Below the pieces are notes generated by a model that worked only from the letters and a program-made list of their open reading frames with translations, was not told the origin of the DNA and made no database searches. A stretch of DNA of 64,000 nt from Dactylellina haptotyla (Eukaryota > Ascomycota > Orbiliomycetes > Orbiliales > Orbiliaceae), in contig CM062384.1 of NCBI GenBank assembly GCA_031310005.1, positions 2,604,001 through 2,668,000 of the forward strand, read 5' to 3'. Each line of letters begins with the position of its first letter. Within the stretch, counting starts at the first letter, position 1. A program made the position numbers and the translations under genes. Shown piece by piece: positions 12,436 through 24,428 of this stretch.

Positions 12436-13248
12436 ATGTCTACAGGAGATGCCCGTTTTGACGCTGTAGTCAACGATCCCAACCGGTACATTTGTGCCAT
12501 TAGCTGTCAGTATTGCTACGACAGCAACCGCACATGCATAGTGGCGCCCACAACCCGCTCAGGCAAGTGCGCTTCCTGCGCGCTTGTGAATGCAGGCTGT
12601 ACCTGGAGTGAGTCAGCTGTTTAGCGTCTACCTACTGGTCTGTACACTAATATATATTTTGCAAGGTCGTAACGTTAAACCTCCAGGCAGCAGGGGTCCT
12701 GGTGTCAACCGTGTGGTTTGTAACCCCCCACAGCTCGTTATTGTGCCTGGGGATCCGCAACACTACCAAACAGTTGCTCCACAGGCGCATGCCCGCAGCG
12801 CCAATACCCCGGCTGGTACGGTTCACGGCGTAGTGTTAAACGGACCTCCCCCCCTCTCAAATGACTGTATTGTTGCCGGTACATTGTGGGGACCAGACGA
12901 CGGTACCGGTACCGCTATTCCCCAGCTTCCCCACTTGCCCGCCAACCTTGACGTCAGGGCGCTCCAAACACAACTGGCTGCAGCGCCAATGGGAGCAGGT
13001 GGCGCATCATCCGCGCAGATTATGACTGCGATATCTGGAGTACAGGGACCTGCAGGTGCGCCTGCGCCCCCAGTTTGACGGATGTTATGGCGGAGTTAAC
13101 CTTGTTGCGTACAAGGGCAGATGCGTAAGTTATACAAATTACTATGCATCTTTTCGTATATACCTGCTAACTAAATGTACGTATTAGCATGCAGAACTAC
13201 ATGGCAGGGCAGGCTGGTGCCGGCGGTGCGTTCGCCTGGCCACCGTAA
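12436..13248 (+). CDS. antisense accessory gene of copia element D: Zn(II)2Cys6-like cluster plus C-terminal coiled-coil-like segment (one frameshift)
   Basis: Proposed exons are 12,436-12,607, 12,666-13,124 and 13,188-13,248. The introns (58 and 63 bp) have GTGAGT/GTAAGT donors, ACTAAT/GCTAAC branch sites and AAG/TAG acceptors. The ATG lies in a good context (CAGCCATGT). The first exon encodes cysteines spaced C-x2-C-x6-C-x10-C-x2-C-x6-C, the exact spacing of a fungal Zn(II)2Cys6 cluster, although the usual Lys/Arg-rich stretch between Cys2 and Cys3 is missing. A Pro/Gly/Ala-rich middle follows, then a heptad-like segment (DVMAELTLLRTRADAMQNYM). The summed exon length is 3n+2, so one base is missing, most likely in the C5 run near 13,071. 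The gene lies tail to tail with pol. I do not know a named family for it. It could be a DNA-binding regulator or a captured host gene. Confidence 0.6.
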
Positions 13249-13345
13249 TTTTGGTTTGTGGGTGTTTTTCGCGCTGGCGCGCATTAATATATTTATTTAT
13301 ATATTATTTGTATTTATTATTATGAATGAAAGATCTTTTGTGCCT

Positions 13346-16300
13346 TCAAGGAAGCAGTCCCATCTTGGAAATATGGAATTTATGAGGGTCTCTTGGTAGT
13401 GCTTTCGTCATTACGTCAGCTACTAAATGCTCAGAGCCACAGTGTTCCAATGTGAAGGTACGTTGTAGCACTTGTTCACGTATCCAGAAGTATTTAACGT
13501 CGTAGTGTTTAGAGCGCTGTTGGGTTCCACCGGTAGTGTTTATAGTGATAGCGGCAGTGTTATCCATATACATAACCGTAGGCGGTAGAGGAAGGGATAT
13601 CTTCGGTCCCATCTTCATGAATACCGTTGATAGGAGATTTCTCAACCAAATCCCTTCGTCTCCAGCGTGGTTAGAGGCAATAACTTCCGCTTCAGTGGAA
13701 GACTTCGCAATCGTCCTCTGTAGCTTACTGCTCCAGGCTAACGCACTACCTCCCAGTAGGAACACGTAACCAGAAGTTGACTTTCGTGCAATATCTTCCG
13801 GTCCGTAGGTTTGTGCCCAATCGGCGTCACTGTACGCTTCAAGACTTAGTGGGCTGTTCTTCCGTGGTGCCATTGCGATTATAATGCAGAGCCTGCTTGT
13901 ACGTGCCCCAGATACTGGTATGCCCATATCATTGCTTTCCAGTGTTCTTCCGTGGGCGCCTAGCGTATTGGCCTAATTTTGCAACCGTATAGGCAAGATC
14001 TGGTCTGCTACCTTGCGCTGCATACATCAGAGACCCTAGCATACTACGATACGTATGTGCATCCTCTGTATTTAATTTGGGCCAGCTGTCATCCTTAGAG
14101 AGTCGTACCCCTGGGTCCATAGGAACATGCCTGGTCTTTCGATTCAGCATATCGAAGCGTTCAAGAATCCCTTTACAATATTGTTCTTGGTCAATTTGTA
14201 GAGATCTGGTGACTCGGTTACGCTGTATCCGTAGTCCCAGGAACTGCTTTACTTCCCTAGGTCGGTAATGGGTACTTCTCCATAAGAGCTACTTTCGCCC
14301 TTTGAATCATAGAGATCTGGTGATGCTATCTTAAAGTCATCGACGTACGTAGCAATTGTTATATTTTCTGAGATGTGAGGCAGGTATCGGCGGTGCTTCT
14401 CTCCATACGGAATGGGAAGTCTGCGCTCAACAGCGTAGAATTCAATTCTTCATTCCAGAGATGAGGCGCCTGCTTCAGACCGTACAGGGACTTAAGCAGT
14501 AATAGTGCTTCTATCCCTTTGGTACCTTACAACCTTCAGGCAGCGCAATTACTGCCCTCTCTGACAGCGGTAGCGTTGCATGTAGAAAGGCAGTTTTGAC
14601 GTCAAGCTGGTGAACGTGTAGATCTTGAACGGCAGCCACTAGCAGCGTCCGTATTGTACGTAAATTTACAACTGGCGCGTACGTCTCAGTGTAATGAACG
14701 CCATATCTCTGCTCATAACCCTAACAACTAATCTTGCCTTATATAAAATCCCAGAGTCTGTGCGCTTCCGTGTGAACACCCATCTTGATTTCATAGGCTT
14801 GATAGCTTTCGGTACCGCTCTAAGTTCAGTCCAGGTATTGTTCAAGGATAGCGCTTTCAGTTCTCTTTCTACGGCGGCAGTCCACTGAATATGTTCATTT
14901 GAAGACATAGCCTCCTGATAGGATTGTGGCAGATTGAGGTCAATGGCAGCATCCTCTGCAGTTACCGGCGCGGCGGGCAATTCCTCTTCAGACAGTAGAG
15001 TACCTGTTGCCCGGTAGGCAACTGCAGCGCGAAATTTACGTGCAGAGTCGATGACTGCAAGTCTCTTACTACGTCGTAGAGCGCTCCGCTCGTCTACGGG
15101 TCTGGCAGCAGCTTGCTCATTTTCTTCCTCTACAGCTTCATCTTGGGTAATTTGAGCAGGCCTCTCTATAATTATAGAGAAGCTTGGCTGATTTGGTGTA
15201 CCTTGCGCATTGCCTGCTGGTAGCAAGGAACCAATATAATTCCGGTCTTTGTCATACAGCTGCCTCATACGTAGGTTCTGTACCGTTTCAGTATCCTTTG
15301 GATCTGGCAGTACAGGAGCTAGAGGTGCCGTGCCCGTATAGGGTCTCTTCCAATAGTTCTTATCGGTAAAGCAGCTATCGAAGTCTTCCCTTGCAGGGGT
15401 AGAGCTGTCAACGAAAATGGCATCTCTAACGATAGAGACGACCCGCTTAGACAGGTTCCAAACCCGGTACTGCTTCATTGTAGCTGTGTAACCTAAGAAG
15501 ATTCCCTTCCACGCTCTGTGCGCACTGAGCAGCTTCTTTCGCTGTTCCTTTGGGATAGTGACGTAGACCAGGCACCCAAATGGGTGCATCCTGTTATAAT
15601 CGACAGGCTGTTTGTAAAATAATTCATACGGAGACGTAGTGGCAACCTGCCCGTTCGTCTGTGTATACAGTAACCTGTTGCTTATTGCACAGGCTGCTGA
15701 CATCGCTTCTGGCCAGAAGACCTCTGGTAACCCCGCTTCAATCAACATGGTTGTGGCCAGCTCACGAAGTATCCTTATTGCCCTCTCAGCAGTACCATTT
15801 TGTTCATGTGCGTATGGGGCGGATGTCTCCATTTCGATCCCATATTTTCACAGAACTCCTGTATGTCGAGGCGCAGGAACTCCTTGGCATTGTCCATCCG
15901 TACCCCATAACTCTACTACCAGGACCCAGCTTGCCCTCCATCATTGTAACGAATTGTATGAAGCGCACACGGTACTCTGAGCGTTCGCTGAAGAACCGTA
16001 CCCATCTCATACGGGTAGCTTCGTCTACAATTATAAGCGCATACTTGGCCTCTGCGTGCAGTTTATTCGTAGGGTCGGCATGTCGTTTATGTAATGAAGC
16101 GGTTTTGAATGGACCCACTACATCTATATGTATACGCTCCAGCGGGCGTAGCTTCTTGGTGGAAGCTGGTCCATAATTGCGATGTATTGTACTCTTGCCT
16201 AATGCGCATGGCTCACACAGAGGGTTGTGCTTTCCCTGAGGGGCACAGAACCCCAGCTTGCTTCATAACTCTTTTCACTGTCTTCCAGCCTGCATGGCCC

Positions 16301-16802
16301 AGCTTCCTGTGCCAACGTAGCAAGTCGGTGATTTCAGTGGGCAGTTCATTTACAGCTGTATTACTTCGTGCGGCCATCACCGTGGACTTATTTACGAATG
16401 TATCTTGGTCCTCGTTCGCCTCTGGCGGTACAATACAGCTGTTAAGCATGAGACCTACAGCAGGATCGAATATGGGCTCTGAGATCAGGAAATCATCCTT
16501 TTCGATAGCGGTCCACTTCGGTTTGAAGGTTACTGAAATACCCCTCTCGGTCAGTCTCCTGACAGAGCAGAGATTCAGTGCCATACCAGGCGCATACGTC
16601 GTGTACGACTAGATAAAGTGGGGTCTCGATTTTGATTTGGCCATACCCGTAGGCTAGCACAATCGAATCATCCCCAACTTGATTTCTCTATTTCTGTCGA
16701 ATGAGAAGTAGCTACCGGGGATGAATAGCGCTATCCTTAGAGATCCAGTCGCTTGCCCGGAGTCTATATACCATTCACTGTAAACGGTAGGGAATTCGTT
16801 CT
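13346..16802 (-). pseudogene. copia pol of element D (protease, integrase, RT, RNase H), broken by several small indels
   Basis: The polyprotein is read in pieces on the minus strand. Protease has DSG at 16,757-16,765. Next come the pre-integrase WHRKLGH segment near 16,300 and the integrase core with ALIIVDEAT, DNAKEF and HEQNGTAER. Reverse transcriptase starts with SRWVFTRKR near 14,760 and has catalytic YVDD at 14,336-14,347. RNase H (13,346-13,927) has AYSDADWA, TSGYVFLLGG, KSSTEAE and DNTAAI. The family's catalytic residues are all present. The frame changes near 16,672 (G run), 16,598, 16,215 (GT repeat), 15,904, 15,839, 14,720, 14,255 and 13,940, mostly in short C/G runs and always by 1-2 bp. 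The gag-to-protease change is -1 in an overlap and could be programmed. The protein is either inactive or the consensus has indel errors. Confidence 0.88.
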
Positions 16803-17954
16803 TTTAGTGATATTGGTTTTGTATGCATAAGTTACGTCACGGTGTAGAGGGACTGCAGTGTAAGCGGTAACAGTGGTCTTTTTCTTCCTATTGGGATTAA
16901 GATGGGGATAAAGGTCCCAGCAGCGATCTTCTGTATGTCCGGTCTTACCGCAGTTACCGCACAGGAGGTGACTTCCTGGTTTCTCATGTTTATGAGGCGG
17001 TACAGGGTTACTGGTGCCGGCGCTTGGTGCAGCCTCGCTGAAGCGTGTCCTCTTGCCACTATTTTGCGTATTTTGCGCATTTTGCGCGCCATTACTGTCT
17101 CTGTCGTAGTCCACCGTGCGCTTCTGCTTGCGTTTATTTCTACCTTTGAACGTGGCAGCTGCCGCCGTAGCTGCAGCTGGAGTCTGTGTATCTTTTGGAG
17201 TTGATGTCTTTTCTCTTGGTTTGGCTGTGACCCTATGGGAGTCAATTGCGTTCTTCTCTATAAGAAGATTCCTCAACATGAAATCCTGGAAGTTCTTAAT
17301 GTTCCATTCGGCGTCTTTGGGCAATACGGTAGCTGTAAAGAACCGTGTAAACGCTATAATTGGTTCGTTTCCAGAGGCATGGAGGGACCCCATAGCAGCA
17401 TTGAGAAGCACAGTTTCATCAAAGGAACCTTCGGTAATAGCACGCCGTTCCTTCTGTATGCCTGCAGACTCTTCAAACAGCTTCTGTACGGCTGTGTAGG
17501 GACTGTTGTTCTTCAGGTTGACAACCAGGGAGAACAACCGAGTCTCCAATACCGTAATAGACGTACGACTGTCCGGGCGGAATCGAGTCTTGATGGTTTC
17601 CATCATTTCCGCGGGGGTTGTTAAGCCTGTAAGGGCAGAGCGTATGTCGTCGTGCACTGACTGCTGTATATGCCATTCGGTGGTAGATTTGGCGATGTCG
17701 TATTTTTGCCTTGGAGGCAGGGCAGCAAGATCTGCAGCCTCTGCAGACAGGGTGGCAGCTACTGCCGTTGCTGCAGTTGGCGGGGTAACCTCCAACGCGG
17801 TCGGAGGTTCTACCGGAGATTCCTTCACGAAATCGTGAAGAACGTAGCCTGCCTTCAACTGTACGCGTAGATAGAGCGTGAGCTGCTCGAGCCAGCTTTG
17901 GTAATTACTACCATTCGCTGCAAGCCTATGCTCTGTTGGGAAGGTTGCTGCCAT
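16764..17954 (-). CDS. Gag polyprotein of copia element D
   Basis: 396 residues from ATG at 17,954. The N-terminal half (SWLEQLTLYLRVQL, then EWHIQQSVHDDIRSAL and a MMETIKTRF segment) is the capsid-like helical region of copia Gag proteins (UBN2/retrotrans_gag type). A basic Lys/Arg-rich linker at about residues 240-300 precedes a CCHC zinc knuckle, CGNCGKTGHTEDRC (C-x2-C-x4-H-x4-C), near residues 330-345, which binds RNA during particle assembly. The frame ends in TAG at 16,764, where the protease frame, shifted -1, overlaps it by about 40 nt. No canonical heptameric slippery site is seen in the overlap. The frame is fully open, unlike pol. Confidence 0.9.
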   Translation of the reverse strand: MAATFPTEHRLAANGSNYQSWLEQLTLYLRVQLKAGYVLHDFVKESPVEPPTALEVTPPTAATAVAATLSAEAADLAALPPRQKYDIAKSTTEWHIQQSVHDDIRSALTGLTTPAEMMETIKTRFRPDSRTSITVLETRLFSLVVNLKNNSPYTAVQKLFEESAGIQKERRAITEGSFDETVLLNAAMGSLHASGNEPIIAFTRFFTATVLPKDAEWNIKNFQDFMLRNLLIEKNAIDSHRVTAKPREKTSTPKDTQTPAAATAAAATFKGRNKRKQKRTVDYDRDSNGAQNAQNTQNSGKRTRFSEAAPSAGTSNPVPPHKHEKPGSHLLCGNCGKTGHTEDRCWDLYPHLNPNRKKKTTVTAYTAVPLHRDVTYAYKTNITKRTNSLPFTVNGI

Positions 17955-18135
17955 TCTGCCTGTGTAGATGTAGGGAACCGGATTCGGGTAATAGTATGTA
18001 ATGTAATATACGTAGCGGTAAAAGAACCCTTGTAGATCAGGGATTCCACAACCGTTAGAGGCGTAGACTTCGAGATTCAGTAAATACCAATAGGTAGAGG
18101 CCTTCCAGAGATATCAGGAAGTGGTGCTGATAACG

Positions 18136-18302
18136 TGTAGAAGCTTCAGCTATAGCAGTATCACTGATCGTATGTAGGTATGAGCCTGTAAGGTTGATGT
18201 TCGATGATCTAGAACTACAACACATCGAGTCCGCTCTGTAGATACAAATACAGAGCGGTACGGGCGAACCCGGCCTGTACGGCCTGACACGTAATCCTTA
18301 CA
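18136..18302 (-). repeat. LTR of element D (right; 5' LTR)
   Basis: 167 bp, identical by eye to 11,624-11,790. Followed by the duplication ATATT at 18,303-18,307. The candidate primer-binding site lies immediately to its left (18,122-18,135). Confidence 0.95.
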
Positions 18303-18307
18303 ATATT

Positions 18308-21300
18308 AATACTATAATATAATAAAATACACAATTTTGATATAGGAAGCTCGGCCTTAACTACCACTACCCTCACAAATATAAATAATAAATATAAAGA
18401 TAAAATATGTAATTGGTGTTAATAAAAGGAGTATATTAGTTTTTATTATAAAGAAAAGTAAATAAGTAAATTAAAAATGCTAAGATTTGCTATAACTATT
18501 ATTATTATTGGTTTATATAAAAAATATTTATTTTACGGCTTTAAACATCCATTAACTAATTATAATAAATTTAAAATAATTATAAAAATAATAAAAAAAA
18601 ATATTATAATAAAAAGGAATTTTAATAAAAATAATACTAATTTATTAAAATTATTTAAATTAAAATATTATATTTGTAATAATAATAAATATCTAGTTAA
18701 AGCCTGCTTATAAAAAAATTAATAAATAAATAAAAATAAGGTGGATTATTTTTATACTAAAAATAAATATAATAATAGGAAAAAGATAAAAACATTTAAT
18801 ATAATTAAATAAAAACATTTTTATAAAGAAAAGGTGTATAAATAAGAATATAAAATTACTTTATTTTTATATATAATATTATAAAAAAAATAAAAGTTTG
18901 ATAAAATATTTTTAATATTGAATGAGGAGATAGGTATAAACAAATTTAAAAATGTATTATAATTTTTAAAGGAAATAATAAAGGGTTAAAAATTATTTAT
19001 AATATAAAATATAGAATTTAGAGATTATATAATTTTAAAATTAATACTTATTATTATTAGTAATTAATAAGTATAAGATACAAAAACAAACTTTATTATT
19101 AATAATAATATAATATAAGGTATTTTAGGTGAAATACGGGATTTCAGGGTGAGGATTGGTAATATTATATACCAGTTTTATATGTATATATAATTAAATA
19201 TATGTATTTTTAGTTTTTACTAAGAAATAAGTTTTACTATAGTATTGGGGATAATGTTTTTTTATAATAGAAAAAAATTATTTTAATATTATTATGATAT
19301 TATAAAATTAAGGTAAATTATTATTTATACAATTTAACAAAAATGGTTATTGTTTTAAAAAATAAAATGCATCTGGCTATCTTTGTAAACATTTATATTA
19401 TCCAATATATATTAATTTAATAAAAAATAATTTTAGTTATGTTTATTATAAAATTATTAAATTTAATAAATTTTGTTAAGTTAGTTAATAATAATTATTT
19501 TATTATTAGTAAAAATGATTTACTTGGTAAATTAAATAATATTATTATATTAAAATTTAAAATATAAATTATTTTAATATTTATAAAAAAAAATATAGTT
19601 TAAAAAAAAAATATTTTTAAAAAAATTAAAAATAAAATAGTATTATTATTTATATAATATTATAAAATTATTTTTTAATATAAATATAATTTTACTCATA
19701 TCACAAATATTTTATTTAATTATCAACTTTTTAATAACATTTTTATAATTAAACTATTAAAATTTTATTTATATTTATTAGTAAATAATACTATTATATA
19801 TATAAAAATAAAGTTATTTATATAAATAAGATTTTAAGTAGAGATATTAATTAATATTATTAATAAAATACAGTTAATAATAATAAAAACTATTTTAAAA
19901 TTTATTATATAAAAAAATAATTTAATTTATTATAAAATTACTTATAATTTTAAAAATAAAAATATAAATATTTATCTAAATCCATATCCAAACAATTAAA
20001 TAGAAGAGTTATTTTTATTTTTAATTAGGAAAAAATATTATTATATAATAAATATAAATAAAAATTACTATAGTATTTTAATAATAAAAAATACCTAAAA
20101 ATATTATACTTTTAAAATATTTAAAATTATAAATATTAAAATAATTAATATTTAAATTAATTAATAATTTAACTATTTTTATAAGAATATAAATATTATA
20201 TTTAATAATCTAAAATTTAAAAATAAATTATAGTATAATTTTTTGATAATTGATAATATTTTTTAATAGAGAAATATATTTTTAACTATTAAATAATATT
20301 AAATGCCTGCTATAAAGAGTTATTATTAAATATTAAAAGTTTAAATTATAAAAATAAAATAAAAATTTAAAAAATTATTTTCTATAATATTTTGTATTTA
20401 AAAGAAAGTATCAAAATATATTTTAAGATAATAAATATATTATAAAATTTTAAAATATTTAAAATTACAATAAAATTAAAATTTTTTAAATATTATAAAT
20501 TAATTTATTAACTAAATTTTAAACTACATATTATATATATTAATATTATTTAAATTAATAGATTTAAAGAAAAATTAATTTTAAATCCAAAAACTTTAAT
20601 CAAATTTTAAAAGATTAAAAATTTCTTAAAAATCCATATATATTAAAATAATATATTTATAATTTGGAAATTAAAATTTATATGGATGTTTTAAAGAGTT
20701 TACAAAATAAATTAATATTAAGTAGGCTGAAAAATATAATTATATAAATTTATACCAATAAATTAAAATATATAATTATATATACATTTATAAAATTAAT
20801 TTTAATTTAAAAGAATTATTTAATTTTAAGATTAGAAGTATACTCATTTTTATTTATATATAATAAATTTATATTAATATTTAAAAATAATTTATTTATT
20901 TAAATCAATAATTTAAAAACAAGTATATATATTAAAATAGTTTGAATTTTAATAAATCTGGTAATTACCAACTATATATTAAATTTAACTAAATATTATT
21001 ATAAAATTAAATAGATATTAAAATTTAAAATAATAATAAATTTACTAAATTAATTTATAATATTATTAACAAAGGTTAATTAAATTATAATAATACAGGA
21101 GATAATATTTAAAAAATTTTTTTAAAAACTGTAACTAAAGTTAAAAAAAATAGAAAAAATAATAAAAAAAATATTAAATAAGTATATCATAGTAAACATA
21201 TTAAAAAGGTTGATATTAATATTTAAAATTGATTATAATTATAAAATTAAAATTTTAATTATAAAAATAAAAATATTATTAATTAAATTACCAATATTTA

Positions 21301-21467
21301 AAAATTTAATTGTTAAAATTAAATTAATAAAAATGGATGAGGTGAAGCTTCAGACTTTAAAATATCTAAATAATTAAATTTGTAATTATATTTTAAATAT
21401 ATTTAATAAAATCTTAGTTAAAATAATTAAAAAAATGTTAAAAAGGTTAATAATCAAAAATAGCCAA
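18308..21467 (+). pseudogene. element O internal segment 3 (gag zinc knuckle and pol remnant)
   Basis: RIP-degraded plus-strand coding remnant. At the end of an open stretch (18,477-18,713) the residues YYICNNNKYLVKAC keep the spacing of a CCHC knuckle, with first Cys and His both replaced by Tyr, exactly what C to T changes in TGY and CAY codons give. A trace resembling the RT palm region (KNYYSILIIKNT) is read near 20,020-20,110. Numerous stops. The segment is bounded by the target duplications of D (left) and C (right). Confidence 0.6.
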
Positions 21468-21472
21468 TTAAT

Positions 21473-21978
21473 TGTTACACTTCGTACGCTACCCAATGTA
21501 ACGGTACAAATATGTAATACTGAGATATACAAAATTCTCTTTTTATTTAAGATATTTAGGTTTTTTAATAAGAAATATATATAAGATTATAAAATATTAA
21601 AAATAGTTTATTTAAAATATATAACAATAATAAAATAGAAATAATTAAATATTAAATTATATTTAAATTAATTGATAAAAATAAGAATACTTTATCAATT
21701 TTAAAAATAGTTTTATATATATGAATGGTTTAATATATTTATAGTGGATTATAAATTATAATAAATTATAATTTATAATTTATAATCTATAATAAATAAT
21801 AATTTATAAAATATATTATATTGTAATTTAAGGTGTTGAATAAATAAGTAAACTTTATAATTAAATATATTAAAATAATATATATTTATAAATATAAAAT
21901 ATAATAATAAAATTTAAAATAATATAATATAAAATAAAATATAAATATTTATATTATTAAAATTTATAATCTATAATA
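21473..21978 (-). repeat. LTR of element C (left; 3' LTR)
   Basis: 506 bp. The outer 70 bp (TGTTACACTTCGTACGCTAC onward) are unmutated; the inner end is TA-rich. Preceded by TTAAT. Confidence 0.88.
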
Positions 21979-23851
21979 TTATTTTTCTTTTTAAAATAAG
22001 CTTCTATATAAGTAATTTTTTATAAAGTTTAAAATTTTATATAAATAATAATAATTAAATATAAAATAATAATATACCATTATTATTTTTATATAAAAAT
22101 TTAATTTTATATATTATTGGGTTTTGTGTTAAAATTAAATTTATATAAAATAATAATCTATATCACAATACAAATTTTATTTTAAAGTAAATACTTATAT
22201 AATCATACTTATATAAAAATATAATAATTAAATTAAAATAGTAAAATAAAATTTAAACTATAAAACATTTTTATAAATATAAGTAATTAATATATTTTTA
22301 AAAATAATAATAGTGGATTATTATACAAAATTATTAATTAAATAGTATTAAAATTAAATTTATTATATTAAAGTATAAAAAAAGTTTTAAGCAATTTATA
22401 AATTTTATAAAAATATAATTTTTTTATATTATAGAATCCTTTAGTAAAAAGTATTCTAATTATATTTATTATAATTATAATTATATTTAAAAAGTGATTA
22501 ATAAATTTTTATAATTTTTATATTATAATAAAGCTAATTATCCTATAATAGACTATATTTTTAATAATTAGATTAAAAATAAACAGAATTATATAAGGTA
22601 AAAGACATTTAAACTTTATTATTTACTAAAATAGTTTAAATTTAAATAAAAATAACATATTTATGAAAAAAGTAAATTTAATAAATAAGAAAGTAAAATC
22701 GATTTTTAAAAAAATCTATTATTAAAAATAAAAAATTTTAAACTATTTTAAAAATTAAATTTAAAGTTATTATCAAATAATATTAATTTTTAGTAAATCA
22801 AATAATATTAATTTTTAGTAACTATTAAATAATAATATTATTTTTTTAAATAAAAATTAAACAAATATAATATATAAATTAAGTTTTTAAGTATAATTAA
22901 TTAAGAAAGTTTCAAATTATTTTCCTTATTTAATTATACTTAAATATATTAAATATTATATAATTTTTCTAAATCTTCCTCTAAATTATTTATTTAAAAA
23001 TTTTAATATTTTTTTAAAAATAATTTTAAATTAGCTTTGGAAAAATATTACTTTTTAATTTTTATAAATTATTTTATAATCTATAAAGTAATAACTATTT
23101 AATTAAGTATTTATTATTATTATTAGATTTTTAAAAATTTTTTCAATTTTATATTTTATATAATTTTTATATTTTATTTTTTTATTTTCTAAGTTTTTTT
23201 TTAAGCCTAGAGGAGCTAATTTTAAAAATAAAATATAAAAAATTAATAAATTTAAATAAATCCTAGGATTTCAAATTTAAAAATATTATTACTAAATTTT
23301 TAATAATAGTAAAAATTTATATTTTTAATAATTTAATTTTTATTTTATTATCTTTTCTATTTAATATATTTAATAAGTAGGTATATTTTATTTTTTTTAA
23401 AAAGATATTTTTATATATTATTAATTATAATAATATAATATATATTCTATTATAAATTAAAAATTTTTATAAATTATTATAAAAATTTTTTATATTATTA
23501 ACATATTTTTCTACTTCTAAAATAATTTTTTTAAATATCATAAAAAATAATATTATAATAAGATTCTATCTTTTAAATACTTTATAAAATATATACTTAA
23601 TAAATAAATATTTAAATATATTATAAATAAATTTAAAATATAATAATAATTTAATCTAATTATTCTATACCATATTAAGGAAACTTTTTAACCATATTTT
23701 AATAATTTAAATAATTTATTTTATAACTCCATCTATCTAAGTATATTCTTTACTAACAATATTAATTTTAATACTAATTTAATTTCTAACTAAATTCTAA
23801 AATTTATTAACAAATAATATATTTTTATTATAAATATATTTAAACTATAAT
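21979..23851 (-). pseudogene. element C internal segment, 3' part
   Basis: TA-rich remnant between the left LTR of C and the insertion of B. By position it holds the end of pol (integrase). No motif could be read with confidence. Confidence 0.5.
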
Positions 23852-23856
23852 CTATA

Positions 23857-24428
23857 TGTTACGGACTGCTAATCGTACATCCAATTATCCCATATTAGAC
23901 TTTTATATATGCTATCTAAAATAGGTGTATAAAATATAGGTATATGATATACCTATATAATTTATATATAAAAGAAATGATTACTAAAAATAGAAATATT
24001 ATATTTTTATTTTTAAAAATATTTATTTCTTAAAAAAATTAATTATATAATTTTTAGGAAATTTGGTAAAAGTTGTTATGTTTGAAGTGTTTAACAATTA
24101 TTATTGAGTATTAAATATAATAATACATTTATATTACTCAACGTTTATTACTAAATATTAAATATTAAAAAATTATATAAAAACACTTTATATATTTAAG
24201 ATTATTCTTAGAATTAATGATAATAAAATTTTTTATTAATTAATATTATTAAATAATATAATTTTTAATTATTTATTATTTATTTTATTATTATATATTT
24301 TATATATAATTTTAATTATTTTATGAATATATATTTCCTTAATTTAAAATTTAATAATTAAAATTAAAAATCTAGTTTTAATAAAAATAATTTACCTTAG
24401 TACTTTTATACTAAAAAAAAATATAATA
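23857..24428 (+). repeat. LTR of element B (left; 5' LTR)
   Basis: 572 bp. The outer end TGTTACGGACTGCTAATCGT is unmutated; the inner end (ACTAAAAAAAAATATAATA) is the RIPed form of the sequence kept intact at 32,839-32,857. Confidence 0.9.

Larger units (their letters stand above)
11624..18302 (-). mobile_element. element D: young, non-RIPed Ty1/copia retrotransposon with an antisense accessory gene
   Basis: 6,679 bp bounded by two 167-bp LTRs that are identical by eye and flanked by the target duplication ATATT (11,619-11,623 and 18,303-18,307). On the minus strand the order is gag with zinc knuckle, protease (DSG), integrase, reverse transcriptase (YVDD) and RNase H: the Ty1/copia order. 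A candidate primer-binding site CGTTATCAGCACCA lies directly inside the 5' LTR (plus 18,122-18,135). A purine-rich CGAGCTGGGG abuts the 3' LTR (11,791-11,800). Base composition is balanced, in sharp contrast to the TA-rich DNA around it, so D inserted after RIP had acted on O. The gag frame is open; pol is interrupted by at least eight 1-2 bp indels. Confidence 0.95.

Noticed and set aside
15184-17838. Several plus-strand frames over the copia gag-pol region
   Set aside because: Mirror frames of the minus-strand coding sequence without start, splice or domain support.
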